NCBI GenBank assembly: GCA_002712005.1
Contig: PASP01000011.1
Coordinates: 1-64,000, forward strand
DNA from: Halobacteriovoraceae bacterium
GTDB lineage: Bacteria; Bdellovibrionota; Bacteriovoracia; Bacteriovoracales; Bacteriovoracaceae
Direction of reading: 5' to 3'
Length of the DNA stretch: 64,000 bases
Each line of letters opens with the position of its first letter. Position 1 is the stretch's first letter. Positions 52,701 to 61,592 of this stretch are shown in pieces. A model generated the notes under the pieces. That model worked only from the letters and a program-made list of their open reading frames with translations, did no database searches and was not told the DNA's origin. The position numbers and the translations under genes were made by a program.

Positions 52701-53208
52701 GATGATTCTTCACAACCGAGTGATTCCAAGAGAGAGTGGTTTGGATGAACTTGGTCTTGAAGGGGTCTCGTGGGTAAGGGATCAACTAGAGGAAATTCTT
52801 GTTTCTAAGAAGAGTAAGCAGATAAAATTCTATAGCGAAACCCCGATAAAATTTTCCCTATTCGGACAAATGATCTCCGGTACACCCGACTTCTATATTT
52901 TAGGTGATAATTATTTAGAAGTTTGGGATTTTAAGACAGGTCGTGTATCTGAAGAAAAGATGGCACCTTACTGGTTTCAACTACTCTGTTATGCTCATGC
53001 CCTCTCGACTGGCATTTCAGAGGAATCGCCAATAAAACTCGTACTTTCCTTTGTAGATGAAAAAAGAAACTTAGAAAAAGAGTACACTATTTCTGAAATA
53101 ACAGATCTCCTTTATGAGCAGTGGAAAAAAACTGAGAATCCTGATCAAATAAATAAAGAGCACTGCCAATTTTGTCTATATGAAAAGCTTTGTTTTCCTA
53201 CTTTATAG
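49777..53208 (+). CDS. addA: AddA-like UvrD/RecB-family helicase-nuclease
   Basis: 1143 aa from ATG 49777. Walker A SAGAGSGKT (~29-37), TFTKKAAGELSLRLQ, Walker B FIIDEFQDTSN (~390), GDVKQAIYGFRGGE, IMTMHASKGLEF and RLFYVAGTRAV (~791) are the superfamily-1 helicase motifs. The C-terminal RecB-type nuclease has GTPDFYI...VWDFKTG (~1033-1052). Unlike B. subtilis AddA it also carries Fe-S-type cysteines: TRCPRKFFL (~907) and CQFCLYEKLC (~1129-1138). Coupled to addB by a one-base overlap. Partner in end resection and recombinational repair. Confidence 0.88.
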   Translation: MEVPEHLKINEPNDEQRVAVEHTGGVLLSAGAGSGKTFVLVEHMVYLFKKEYENLAQPDIIEFSKRLKDRFSKIVLMTFTKKAAGELSLRLQKRFEKGLERANHNLEKIPAPYWEAAQSAVNYMFVGTIHSFCYRLILEGHIPGFTGNEEMVSDLELTDKIKKLFSLWIEKNEDKLKDQSLEFIIVNKKLFQAQLKSIFSDTDLRLLWTKFDEQRESKDNFSLLDQIEEFYNLEVEIDWEDLRAPIIGEERMPKKKSAWVTFLEDFDSSVDRSSLMNFLNSILEIYKNYGRHPSVGAKKNADDIKAFLSQVKNIRDFANSYLDDFTACLENESLFLKYGDTTFDIYSFIESNYLRVPGLTFTDLEYYVWKAVTENSQVVEQIASNYDYFIIDEFQDTSNVQFEVVKSITQNDMGKIFSVGDVKQAIYGFRGGELGVFKEASETTYQTLDLKNNYRSDSAVIEFNNQLFKFLLPLGTDFYGEDPYTVPMLEQSVPSGKEGTGEVSKHVLAIEGELPEGKRSITPMELNYLECQGIFNYLLESPDGSGASQESEEVCVLYRKLTPVKFLIGMLLNSELGFTCQVKVNLEEDPIIYLFCEYARALSMWEKPGEIELSALIFDRVLQILNFHHSQEEIISYLTEGYEHYLSLGFWDSFKSFLWRLSLSSSNLDLSYDLLKFLSEQGGDQAELIYEKLKQSFSGEQYSIDFQSGDNPERIKIMTMHASKGLEFGTVILGGIHTNGIEKSDANYFGKLPYSYKWFLSAKKSHVFRSPRYLTEEFLKKKKSFSEAKRLFYVAGTRAVHKLVWFDIEHDKKPLSHGKSSWVNGIREWEGNIETNNIEIFESLKSAQKIIPLNLSKIDLLDQRLDLHPPIFHIDSLGVTEVEKVEPVSLGYSSELSVTRLAEITRCPRKFFLKNLVKISEEEVGDLLKEEEPLDEVDKISEFENNSEDLFHRDIGRGFRNSSERGTLVHERISQMILHNRVIPRESGLDELGLEGVSWVRDQLEEILVSKKSKQIKFYSETPIKFSLFGQMISGTPDFYILGDNYLEVWDFKTGRVSEEKMAPYWFQLLCYAHALSTGISEESPIKLVLSFVDEKRNLEKEYTISEITDLLYEQWKKTENPDQINKEHCQFCLYEKLCFPTL

Positions 53209-53309
53209 TCTCATTGCACTAAATTCGAGTCATGGTAGAATAAGTATGTGATTTACCGTTAAGAATGAACCATGGAAGGTTCTTTAAAATGATAAGCAGG
53301 ATGCTCGAT

Positions 53310-54038
53310 ATGAAATCTAAATTTACATCTGTATTTTCTCTACTCTCATTTTCCTTTTTAATAATGGTCAGTATTTCAAAAGTTAATGCTTCTGAAGGAG
53401 ACACTTATTCATTTACCTGGCTTGATCCAGATAAAGAGGTTTATGTTCTTCAAAATCGAAAATTTAGAAAGAAGAATCGTGCCCACATTAGTCTTGGTGC
53501 TGGAATTACGGCAAGTGGTGCTTTTGTGGATTCTAAAAACTTTCAAGGAAGACTTGGATATTTCTTCAGAGAAGAGTGGGGATTTGAGGCGATTTATTCA
53601 ATCAATAATGGTGAAGAAAATGATACCGCAAGTTCAGTTCGTAATAATGGCGGAACTGGATCTGTTCCATTTCGTAGAATTGTAGATAGCTATATGGGAG
53701 GGATGGTTCTTTGGTCACCTTTTTATTCAAAGATAAATACATTCAACAAAATCGTTTATGTTGATTGGATTATTGGTTTAGGTGTTGCTCAACTTGAAGA
53801 AACAAATAATCAACTAGAGCTAACAACATTTAATAATGATCCAACTCCTACAACAGAAAATCATACGGGTCTAATGTGGGATATCGGAATGAAATTTTAT
53901 CTAGACCAAAACTTCGATGCCAAAATTGATTTAACGGCCATTCACTATAAAGCAGATCAACCCAATTCAAATGGGGATACTAAATCGAGTTATTACTCGA
54001 ACTGGGATGTCACTTTTTCAGTTGGTTATAGCTTCTAG
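53310..54038 (+). CDS. Outer-membrane beta-barrel protein of the Glt-like cluster
   Basis: 242 aa from ATG 53310 (CAGGA upstream; ATG 53289 with GGAAGG is an alternative start). The signal peptide ends near SKVNA. The mature part starts with YSFTWLDPDKEVYVLQNRKF, then alternating strands (HISLGAGITASGAF, GRLGYFFREEWGFEAIYSIN) and ends VTFSVGYSF, a classic barrel terminus with a C-terminal Phe. This layout matches small outer-membrane barrel domains found beside gliding-motility genes in myxobacteria and Bdellovibrio. It opens the plus-strand run of envelope genes; the likely job is the outer-membrane part of that machine. Confidence 0.75.
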   Translation: MKSKFTSVFSLLSFSFLIMVSISKVNASEGDTYSFTWLDPDKEVYVLQNRKFRKKNRAHISLGAGITASGAFVDSKNFQGRLGYFFREEWGFEAIYSINNGEENDTASSVRNNGGTGSVPFRRIVDSYMGGMVLWSPFYSKINTFNKIVYVDWIIGLGVAQLEETNNQLELTTFNNDPTPTTENHTGLMWDIGMKFYLDQNFDAKIDLTAIHYKADQPNSNGDTKSSYYSNWDVTFSVGYSF

Positions 54039-54047
54039 GATTGTTGT

Positions 54048-55529
54048 ATGAATCAAAAAAATAGAGAAATAAATATTCCTAGCAATTGGGCCAAAGGTTC
54101 TAAGGTAGTTAAAACTATCCTTCTAGCCGCTTTTGTAGGGTTTGGTTTTCAAAACTCTTCACATGCTTCCGCTGGGAAAGCGTGGGATGTTCTTGTACGC
54201 AGTAAAGGCTCTGTAAAGTATTACCCTCAAGTGGTGAATGAATTATTAAAAGATGAGTTGTACTTTACTTCGATTCCCTACCTTAAAGAGTATCTTTCTG
54301 TTCATAAGGGAAGACTTCCAAAAGAGGTTGATTCTTTGGTCGATCGAGTCGTTACCAAAGTTGGAGTAAGGCAATTTGAAGTACTACCTACTTCTATTTT
54401 AAAAAGAACCAGTGCTCCAGTTATCAAATATATCTTAGCAAAGAAGCAGTTTCGTGTAGGAAGATATAAAAAAGCACTCCAAACTTTAAATGGAACGATT
54501 CCAGGGAATCATCCTGTGAAACCCTTTGCTCTAATGTTGGAGGGAACCATTTTTAGTATTGAAGGTGACGGTAAGAATGCTCGTGCATCATTTCAAAACT
54601 GTATAGAAACGACAAAATCAGAAATGAATAATACCTCTGATGAAAACCGTTTAAGACAACTCGCTATTAATCGTGACTATTGTACGGTTGGTGTAGCTCG
54701 ATCTGAATTTGAGGATAAGAAATTTGATGATGCATCTTTATCCTATTTAGACCTTCCTAAGGATAGTTATGTGTGGCCAGAAATCTTATTTGAGGAGGCT
54801 TGGAATTCATTCTATCTAAGGGACTATAATCGTACATTAGGAAAGTTAGTTACCTATAAAGCACCTATATTGAATTTTGTGTTTAATCCAGAAGTCGATG
54901 TTCTGAAAGCACTGACATATATGGAGCTTTGTCTTTTTGATGATGCAAAGAAAGTTGTTGATGACTTTTATAATGAGTATCAAACAGACTCATTGGCCGT
55001 GAAGAAGTTTCTTGAAAAATATGGAAGAAATTATAAATATTTCTATCTTTTGGCGAAATCTAGAACAAATGGAAAATCTGGAGGGAGTCGTCTTTTAAAT
55101 AAGTTGATTGATACCACTTTAAAAGATGCGGCTTTTATCGAGCTGATTGATAGTTTTAATATTGGTAGAGATGAAATAGAGCAAGTAAAAGGAATCTCTA
55201 ATTCACGTATGAGAAAAGTATTTACGACGAATTTACGTGAAGCCTTACTCTTACAAAGAGACCTTATAGGGGCCTATGTAAGAAAAAATCTTCATCTTTA
55301 TGTAAGTCAATTGGATAAGTCATTTGAAGGAATGACCTACATAAAACTGGAAGTTTTAGGTAGAAAAAAACAAAGAGTCTATAGCTACAATAGTTTCGGA
55401 AAAAGAAATAGAGGAGATATTAAATATCTTCAAAGAAATGAAAAACAGTACTTCTGGAGCTTTAATGGTGAGTTTTGGGCTGATGAATTAGGCGATTATG
55501 TATTTTCTCTAAAATCAGAGTGTGAGTAA
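54048..55529 (+). CDS. Periplasmic TPR-like protein of the Glt-like cluster
   Basis: 493 aa; signal peptide with an unusually long n-region (hydrophobic core ILLAAFVGFGFQNSSHA). Helical repeats of TPR type follow (ELYFTSIPYLKEYLSVHKG, FRVGRYKKALQTLNG, FDDASLSYLDLPKDSYVWPEILFEEAWNSFYLRDY as separate helices). The C-terminal ~70 residues are beta-rich (MTYIKLEVLGRKKQRVYSYN, QYFWSFNGEFWADELGDY). It begins 9 nt after the barrel gene and is followed by another TPR gene. Resembles the TPR proteins (GltC-like) of gliding clusters by context; not assigned by sequence. Confidence 0.65.
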   Translation: MNQKNREINIPSNWAKGSKVVKTILLAAFVGFGFQNSSHASAGKAWDVLVRSKGSVKYYPQVVNELLKDELYFTSIPYLKEYLSVHKGRLPKEVDSLVDRVVTKVGVRQFEVLPTSILKRTSAPVIKYILAKKQFRVGRYKKALQTLNGTIPGNHPVKPFALMLEGTIFSIEGDGKNARASFQNCIETTKSEMNNTSDENRLRQLAINRDYCTVGVARSEFEDKKFDDASLSYLDLPKDSYVWPEILFEEAWNSFYLRDYNRTLGKLVTYKAPILNFVFNPEVDVLKALTYMELCLFDDAKKVVDDFYNEYQTDSLAVKKFLEKYGRNYKYFYLLAKSRTNGKSGGSRLLNKLIDTTLKDAAFIELIDSFNIGRDEIEQVKGISNSRMRKVFTTNLREALLLQRDLIGAYVRKNLHLYVSQLDKSFEGMTYIKLEVLGRKKQRVYSYNSFGKRNRGDIKYLQRNEKQYFWSFNGEFWADELGDYVFSLKSECE

Positions 55530-55533
55530 AAAT

Positions 55534-58419
55534 ATGAAATTAGTAAAAAAGATTCTTATCCTTTTTCTATCTTTATTCGTTATGACGCAAACTTGTTTTG
55601 CAAACGGTAGAGAGAGAAGAGCTGAGCTTATCAAAATTATTGATGAGGAACTTAATGAAGTTGTAAGACTGAATAGGCAGATCGGTGCAAAGAATCCCAA
55701 ATTACTTCTCAGAATGGCTGAACTTTACTTAGAAAAGGCTAGGATTATTAACGAGGAAGAGAATTATCGCTGGATAACACTTAGCCCTGAGGAAAGTAAA
55801 AATATTAATCAAGAAGATTTTTACAAAGTAAGTCGTAAGTATTTTAATATGGCCCAAAAAACCTGTTACTACATACTAAAACGATTTAAGCGTTTTAATG
55901 GTAGAGCTGATGTTTATTATATTCTTGCTTACAACGCTAAAGAGTTTCAGCAAGATGATAAAGCAATGGCCTTCTTTAAAAAGGCACTGCAGTATTCAAA
56001 GAAGAACTCCTACACTCAACGAAAGTCTAAAGTAGCTCTCGCTGAGCTTTATTACAATAAAAAGAAGTATAGTCAGGCCATCCCCTTATATGCAGGTGCC
56101 TTAAAGCATAAAGAAGACAAGTGGTGGACTAAAGATGCTTTTAATCTAGCCTGGTGTTATTTCAGAGTTGGACAAACTTCTAAGGCCATTAATGTGATGG
56201 AGTCAGTTCACCGTTTAAGTGGCTCAGATAAATATGTAAATATAAGTGACCAAGTGGAAAGGGATCTCGCTTATTTTTATAGTGAAGCAGGACAAACAAA
56301 TAAAGCAGTAGCATTCTATAATAAAATTGGTAAAGATATCGGACAAAACCTCCTTAAAGTAGGGATTTATCTTAAGGGCCAAGGAAAGTATGCCTCTGCT
56401 GAATCGACCTTGGCCAAAGCTGCTACACATGCGAAGAGTGATGAAACTAAGAATCAGATCTATATTGAACTTCTCTCTTTGTATGAAAGACATGGTAAAT
56501 TAGCTAAGCATTTGGATACTTCTAAAAATTTATTCGCTAGCCATAAAGCAGGGCAATTAACTTCGCAGCAAAGTGAAGACCTGAAATATCATGTAGCCAA
56601 TCTATCGAGCCGACTCCAAAAACAGGTTGTAAGTAAGGCATATCGTAGAAATAAAAGTGCTCAAAATCAAAAAGCAGAATATGCTACTGAGTATTTTAAG
56701 ATGAGAGCTATTCTAGAAGGAAGTGGTGAATATAAGTCAATTTTCCACGCTGCAGAAACTCAATACGCTATAAAGAATTATGATAAGGCTGCCGCCTTAT
56801 ATGATAATGCTTACGATGGTGCAATTGCTGCTAGAGATAAGAAAATTGCTCGACTTAGTCTAGATGGATTAATGGCGAGTTTAGGTGGTAAAGGTGTTAG
56901 TAAGAAAACAACAGACCTTTATCTTACAAAAGCATATACAGCATACTTAAAAGGTAATCCTAGAACTAAGAAGTCTTATAAGATCTACCAGAGACTATTT
57001 AGTCAAAAATATGAACAAGGTGATATCAAAGGTGCTGAAGAAACATTACTTCAGTTTAAAAACTTTTTCCCTGCAGCAATTGATAAGCAAGAAGCAATGC
57101 TGGCTCGTGTGATTGATCACTATAAAGACAAGAAAGATCGTCCTAATATTTCTATATGGGTAGGGAAAATTAATAACGGTGAATTTAAGGTAACTAAAAA
57201 GTTTGCTAAAAAATTGAGATTGATCCTATTGTCTATGCAATTCGATAAAGTAGAGAAATTTAATACGAAAGGCGATAAAGTTGCTGCTTTAAGAGGATAT
57301 CTTGAGATTTATAAGGAACCAACATCATCTGCTGAAGCTAAAAAGAATGCGGCTTATAATATTGCTATTCTTTTTCATGAACTTGGTAATGTGAATGAAA
57401 CTTATGGCTGGGCCAAGAGATCGCTAGAACTCATGACCAATGCAGATGCCTATAAATTTGAAGACTCTTATATGGCAATTGCTTCTGGCTTATTTAATCG
57501 ACGTCAATTTAGAAGATCTGCTGAAATCAATGAAATGACTCTTGAGAAGGTTTGTAAGAAGAAAAGTAAAATTAAAAATATTCTCTTTCAGAATGCGAAT
57601 GTGATCTATCTCGCAGAGGATAATGCCGAGAAGTCATATGAAGTTATTTCGTTCGCTAAAAATTGCTACATAAAATCGAATATCTATCTTGAAGCTCAGC
57701 TAGACTTACTGAAGTTGCTTGCAGAGCAAGGGCGTTGGGAGTCTTTCGATAATCTTCTTACTCAGTTGAAAAGAAATAGAAATGCTTGGGGAGATATTGT
57801 TTATCCTCTTTCTCAACTTAGAGATGCTTATTTTGAACGTGGATTGAGAAAAGAAGCTATATCAGCAAATGCAGAAATGATTTCGTATTTTAAAAAGGCG
57901 AAGGCATCTCGGCAATCTATTCCATTAGAAGGTTTAGATGTTGTAGCTCTCAATTATATTGAAAACGTGAAACGCTCTGCAGAAGAGCTAAGTTCGATGA
58001 AACTGACATTTCCTGAGAACAAGTACAACCAATTGCTTAAAAAGAAATTTGCTATGATCGATGACCTAACTTCTAAAACCTTAGACCTTTTCAAAATTGG
58101 TTCTGGAGTTGGAATGGTTGAAGGATATAAGGTTTTGGTTGAGAGTTATCAGAAAATGGGTGAAGAAATTAGCTCGTTCACGCCTCCTGGTAAAGGGGCA
58201 GAGTATGTGACTTCTTTTAAATCAAGTATGGCCCAGATTGCACAGACTCTAATAAATAAAGCCAATGACTTCCGAATGGAAGCTCAGGGGCAAATTAAAA
58301 AGTCTCAAATTCTAGCAAAGAATAATTACTTTTTTATGACGAATAATAAATTACCTATAGTTCCTCAGTTTTTTCCATCTAAGTCGGGTGTCTTAATGGA
58401 TAGAGGAGGGAAGAGATAA
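55534..58419 (+). CDS. Large periplasmic TPR protein of the Glt-like cluster
   Basis: 961 aa from ATG 55534 (GTG at 55522 is an alternative). Signal peptide MKLVKKILILFLSLFVMTQTCFA. At least eight TPR-like helix pairs are readable, e.g. DVYYILAYNAKEFQQDDKAM, LAELYYNKKKYSQAIPLYAG, AFNLAWCYFRVGQTSKAINV and ETQYAIKNYDKAAALYDNAY; these scaffold protein contacts. Its TAA overlaps the ATG of the next TPR lipoprotein. By order and size it corresponds to the large TPR component (GltD/AgnA-like) of Myxococcus gliding clusters, an inference from context. Confidence 0.7.
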   Translation: MKLVKKILILFLSLFVMTQTCFANGRERRAELIKIIDEELNEVVRLNRQIGAKNPKLLLRMAELYLEKARIINEEENYRWITLSPEESKNINQEDFYKVSRKYFNMAQKTCYYILKRFKRFNGRADVYYILAYNAKEFQQDDKAMAFFKKALQYSKKNSYTQRKSKVALAELYYNKKKYSQAIPLYAGALKHKEDKWWTKDAFNLAWCYFRVGQTSKAINVMESVHRLSGSDKYVNISDQVERDLAYFYSEAGQTNKAVAFYNKIGKDIGQNLLKVGIYLKGQGKYASAESTLAKAATHAKSDETKNQIYIELLSLYERHGKLAKHLDTSKNLFASHKAGQLTSQQSEDLKYHVANLSSRLQKQVVSKAYRRNKSAQNQKAEYATEYFKMRAILEGSGEYKSIFHAAETQYAIKNYDKAAALYDNAYDGAIAARDKKIARLSLDGLMASLGGKGVSKKTTDLYLTKAYTAYLKGNPRTKKSYKIYQRLFSQKYEQGDIKGAEETLLQFKNFFPAAIDKQEAMLARVIDHYKDKKDRPNISIWVGKINNGEFKVTKKFAKKLRLILLSMQFDKVEKFNTKGDKVAALRGYLEIYKEPTSSAEAKKNAAYNIAILFHELGNVNETYGWAKRSLELMTNADAYKFEDSYMAIASGLFNRRQFRRSAEINEMTLEKVCKKKSKIKNILFQNANVIYLAEDNAEKSYEVISFAKNCYIKSNIYLEAQLDLLKLLAEQGRWESFDNLLTQLKRNRNAWGDIVYPLSQLRDAYFERGLRKEAISANAEMISYFKKAKASRQSIPLEGLDVVALNYIENVKRSAEELSSMKLTFPENKYNQLLKKKFAMIDDLTSKTLDLFKIGSGVGMVEGYKVLVESYQKMGEEISSFTPPGKGAEYVTSFKSSMAQIAQTLINKANDFRMEAQGQIKKSQILAKNNYFFMTNNKLPIVPQFFPSKSGVLMDRGGKR

Positions 58420-59321
58420 TGAAATACTTATTGATCGGTATCATTTTAGGATCTTTGGCAAGTTGTGGAACTCAAAGTGTAAAGAAAGAGAAAGATGAGC
58501 TTTCTGATCTCACAAATGATTCATTTAAAATGCCACCTGCAAAGCTTTATCAATTTGTTGATGATTTTATCGATGAAAAACTATCTGATGAACCAAATGT
58601 TCTTCAGCAAGAGAGTATTGCCAAGGTACCTCCGGAAGAAGTTGAAGAGCCTGAAGATGTTAAAGGCGATATTAATAAAATACTATTAGCATGTTATAGA
58701 AAAAAGTTTGATCTTGGTTTTCAGATGATTGATCAGCTCTATAAAGAATATCGTAAGAATCCTATATATTGGACTCAGGTCGGATCATGTTATCTCCTTC
58801 AAGGTAGCAAAAGAAAGGCCCTTCTTTATTACAATAAAGCTAGAGAAGTTAAAAAGAATTATGCACCACCAATCAATAATATTGGGGTCATTTTTCAAAA
58901 GTCTGGTTTTGATCAGAAAGCACTTAAAGCCTATGAAGAGGCTAAGAGACTATCTTCTTTTTCACTTACTCCGCTATTTAATCTCGCTCAAATATATACA
59001 GATTATGGATTTATTCCAGAAGCTAAGGCTTTATTTGAGTCGATGTATAGAGTTGATAATAAAGACCCTGAAGTTATATATGCTTTAGGATTTATTTCAT
59101 TCGTTGAAGGGAATTACGGAAAATCTGTTTCTTTTTATAACAATTTATCGAGAGACTATTACAAGACTGCCGGAATTGGCGCCAATATCGCTTACGCACT
59201 TGCTTTGAATGGAAATGCTGATGAAGCTAAAGATATCTTACAATCTTTAGAAAATCCTAGATCACGTGAAGAAGCAAGTTATGTTAACGAGGTAAGAGGT
59301 TATGTGGAGGGAAGACTATGA
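58419..59321 (+). CDS. TPR lipoprotein, GltE-like
   Basis: 300 aa; lipobox LASC (Cys16) after MKYLLIGIILGS. Residues ~90-290 contain consecutive TPRs: WTQVGSCYLLQGSKRKALLY, INNIGVIFQKSGFDQKALKA, LFNLAQIYTDYGFIPEAKAL and VIYALGFISFVEGNYGKSVS. A TPR lipoprotein at this place matches GltE of Myxococcus. Both ends overlap neighbours (TAATG upstream, ATGA downstream), so the run is strongly coupled. Location in the outer membrane is inferred. Confidence 0.75.
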   Translation: MKYLLIGIILGSLASCGTQSVKKEKDELSDLTNDSFKMPPAKLYQFVDDFIDEKLSDEPNVLQQESIAKVPPEEVEEPEDVKGDINKILLACYRKKFDLGFQMIDQLYKEYRKNPIYWTQVGSCYLLQGSKRKALLYYNKAREVKKNYAPPINNIGVIFQKSGFDQKALKAYEEAKRLSSFSLTPLFNLAQIYTDYGFIPEAKALFESMYRVDNKDPEVIYALGFISFVEGNYGKSVSFYNNLSRDYYKTAGIGANIAYALALNGNADEAKDILQSLENPRSREEASYVNEVRGYVEGRL

Positions 59322-59587
59322 GGTCTTTAATTTTTTGTCTGATGCTTATGCTTAGCGGATCATTATTTGCTCAAGGGACTAAGATTTTAGAATCGGAACC
59401 TAAGGTAATTTATAAATATAAAAAGTATCAAAAATTTGATTTTGAAGATTTAGTTATTGAGGGAGAGACGGGAAGTCCCGGAGATCTATCCATCGCACCC
59501 CGCTATCAAAGAAAGTTTAAGAATAAGCTTCCCTATAGAAAGAACTTTAATGCAGAAATGCGACGTAGTGTTGAGCGTATTAGATAA
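59318..59587 (+). CDS. Small exported protein, CglF-like (tentative)
   Basis: 89 aa. Signal peptide MRSLIFCLMLMLSGSLFA, then a short basic mature peptide with KYKKYQKFDFEDLVIEGETG, an SPGDLSIAPRYQRKF core and FNAEMRRSVERIR at the end. The 'FDFEDLVIEGE...P' pattern recalls small proteins annotated CglF beside gliding genes, from memory only. It lies between the TPR lipoprotein (4-nt overlap) and the FHA protein (8-nt gap), so a part in the same complex is likely. Confidence 0.6.
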   Translation: MRSLIFCLMLMLSGSLFAQGTKILESEPKVIYKYKKYQKFDFEDLVIEGETGSPGDLSIAPRYQRKFKNKLPYRKNFNAEMRRSVERIR

Positions 59588-59595
59588 GGTAGAGT

Positions 59596-61590
59596 ATGGA
59601 AACTCAGTTAGAGAAAAATAAAGTTAGATTTGAGTTAGTAGCTGTTGGTCCACAAGGGAATAAACATGTTTATCCTATTACCAAAAAAAGATCTTTAATA
59701 GGTAGAGGACAGGCCTGTGATATCGTTATTCCTTTTAATGACGTCAGTACCATTCATGCCGTAATTGAGTTTGATGGGAATAGCTCATTTAAGGTTTTTG
59801 ATCTCGATTCTAAAAATGGAACTCACGTAAATAATGAGAGAGTTGTCGTCGGAACTTTGAGCCCGAATCAAACTTTTATGCTTGGGGTGAACAAGGTAGA
59901 GATTAAACCTTTTGTAAGAGAGGATTTACCTCCAGCACCTTTGGCCGTTTTAGATCGTGAAATCCCTAGGCTTCCACCGACGCAAGAAGAGCTATCTCCT
60001 CCTAAGTCACCTGTTGCTGTAAGAGAGACGCCTACAAATGCCCACGTTCCTCATGTCGAATATCCACTTTCCAAAGATCCCAGTGCGGAGTTTAGTGAGT
60101 ATATCTTTGAAGATGCCGATAATTTATATCCTATTTTTAAATATGAAGTTGGAAAATCATCAGTTGAAGTAATTATTGTATTCAATGATCGTATTCAAAG
60201 TGTTGATTATATTCCCTCTGAAAATGGTACTTACTCTTTAGTTGGGGCGGGACCAAGTGGACACGATATTGAATATCCTTATCTAGGAAAAAAAGAAAAG
60301 TTTCCAATCGTAAAAATGGCCAATGGGGAAGCTGAAATCTATACTCCAGTTGGCTATAGCGTTAAAAGTATCGGTAGTTCTCATGATCGATCACAAGTGA
60401 ATGCTTTCATATTAGATCATGAAGAAATTATTCAGTTCTCTAATCAGCATATTCAAATTTATGTTAGATCAACTGAGAAACCACCTAGGGTTGCACCTGC
60501 TCCAGTATTTAGAAGAGATAAAGAATTAAAAAAATATATGTTCTTAATGCTTTTTCTCGTTTTCTCAATATTGTTACCTGTGACAATGTTTGAAGTTGAT
60601 GAGGAAGTAGAAAAAGAAAAAGCTCCAGAGAGAATTGCAACCATTCTTTATAAGCGTAAATTAACGGCTTCAAAATCGAAGGCCATTGATAAGACGAAAG
60701 ATGCTCCTAAGAAGAAAATTCAAAAGAGTCCTAAGCAGGTTGTGAGTAAAAAGAAACCAAAGGAATTACCTAAAGAGAAGCCACAAAAGAAAGTTACTAA
60801 AACCAAAACGGCTAAAAAATCAGGTAGTAAAAACTCTACTAAGGTAGGTAAGGTTAAAAAGGTTACGGCGAATAAAGGCCCAAAGAATGTTAAGAAAGAC
60901 ATAGTTAGACCACCTACTAGTGCAAAGAAAGTTGGTTCATCTGGTACGACTAGATCAGCGAGAAGAGCCAATACAAACTCAAAATCACGTGGTGCTGTTG
61001 ACACCTATAAAAGTGCTGACTTTTCTTCATCGATTTCTAATCTCATGTCTAAAGGTGGCTCTACGAAGTCTTATAAGGCTGACTCTGCTTCGAGCACAGG
61101 TTTTGGTACCTCCGCTATAAGTGGTTCAGAAACGGGAGCAACTTTAAAGACAGCTAAGGTTAGCAATAATACAGGCTCTCTTTCTGGAGTTGCTAGTGGA
61201 AAGTTGGATTCTGCTAAAGGTGTTGAAGGTCTAGTTGATAAGAAAAATATCTATACAGCGGGGCTTCCTTTTAAAACTGTTATTCTTGGTGGACTGGACC
61301 CTGATATTATCCGTCAAATTCTCGTTGAGAATATTCCAAAGTTTAGATATTGCTACCAAAAGGTACTTGATCGTTCGAAAAATGCTTTCAATGGTATTGT
61401 AAAACTAAACTTCATTATTGGTGCTTCAGGGCACGTTACCAAAGCTGGTGTTGACTCTGTGACTAATATACCAGGAACGGTTAGGGGTTGTGTTGTAAAT
61501 GTTCTACGACGAATTAGATTTCCAGAGCCGAGAGGTGGGGGAGTAACAGAGGTGAGTCAACCAATGAACTTCTATCCTCGCGTCAACTGA
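59596..61590 (+). CDS. FHA domain - membrane helix - AgmX/PglI-type C-terminal domain protein (GltG-like)
   Basis: 664 aa. Residues ~20-105 are a forkhead-associated domain with LIGRGQACDIVI, DVSTIHAVIEFD and DSKNGTHVNNERV (the GR, S..H and NGT residues that read phosphothreonine). A second beta-rich domain lies at ~165-300. A membrane helix at ~312-333 (YMFLMLFLVFSILLPVTMF) is followed by a Lys-rich then Ser/Gly-rich periplasmic linker. A TonB-like domain of the AgmX/PglI type closes the protein (~585-664, FRYCYQKVLDRSKNAFNGIV, VRGCVVNVLRRIRFPEP), with its usual two Cys. The layout matches GltG of the Myxococcus Agl/Glt machine, which spans from a cytoplasmic switch to the outer membrane. 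Confidence 0.85.
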   Translation: METQLEKNKVRFELVAVGPQGNKHVYPITKKRSLIGRGQACDIVIPFNDVSTIHAVIEFDGNSSFKVFDLDSKNGTHVNNERVVVGTLSPNQTFMLGVNKVEIKPFVREDLPPAPLAVLDREIPRLPPTQEELSPPKSPVAVRETPTNAHVPHVEYPLSKDPSAEFSEYIFEDADNLYPIFKYEVGKSSVEVIIVFNDRIQSVDYIPSENGTYSLVGAGPSGHDIEYPYLGKKEKFPIVKMANGEAEIYTPVGYSVKSIGSSHDRSQVNAFILDHEEIIQFSNQHIQIYVRSTEKPPRVAPAPVFRRDKELKKYMFLMLFLVFSILLPVTMFEVDEEVEKEKAPERIATILYKRKLTASKSKAIDKTKDAPKKKIQKSPKQVVSKKKPKELPKEKPQKKVTKTKTAKKSGSKNSTKVGKVKKVTANKGPKNVKKDIVRPPTSAKKVGSSGTTRSARRANTNSKSRGAVDTYKSADFSSSISNLMSKGGSTKSYKADSASSTGFGTSAISGSETGATLKTAKVSNNTGSLSGVASGKLDSAKGVEGLVDKKNIYTAGLPFKTVILGGLDPDIIRQILVENIPKFRYCYQKVLDRSKNAFNGIVKLNFIIGASGHVTKAGVDSVTNIPGTVRGCVVNVLRRIRFPEPRGGGVTEVSQPMNFYPRVN

Positions 61591-61592
61591 TA

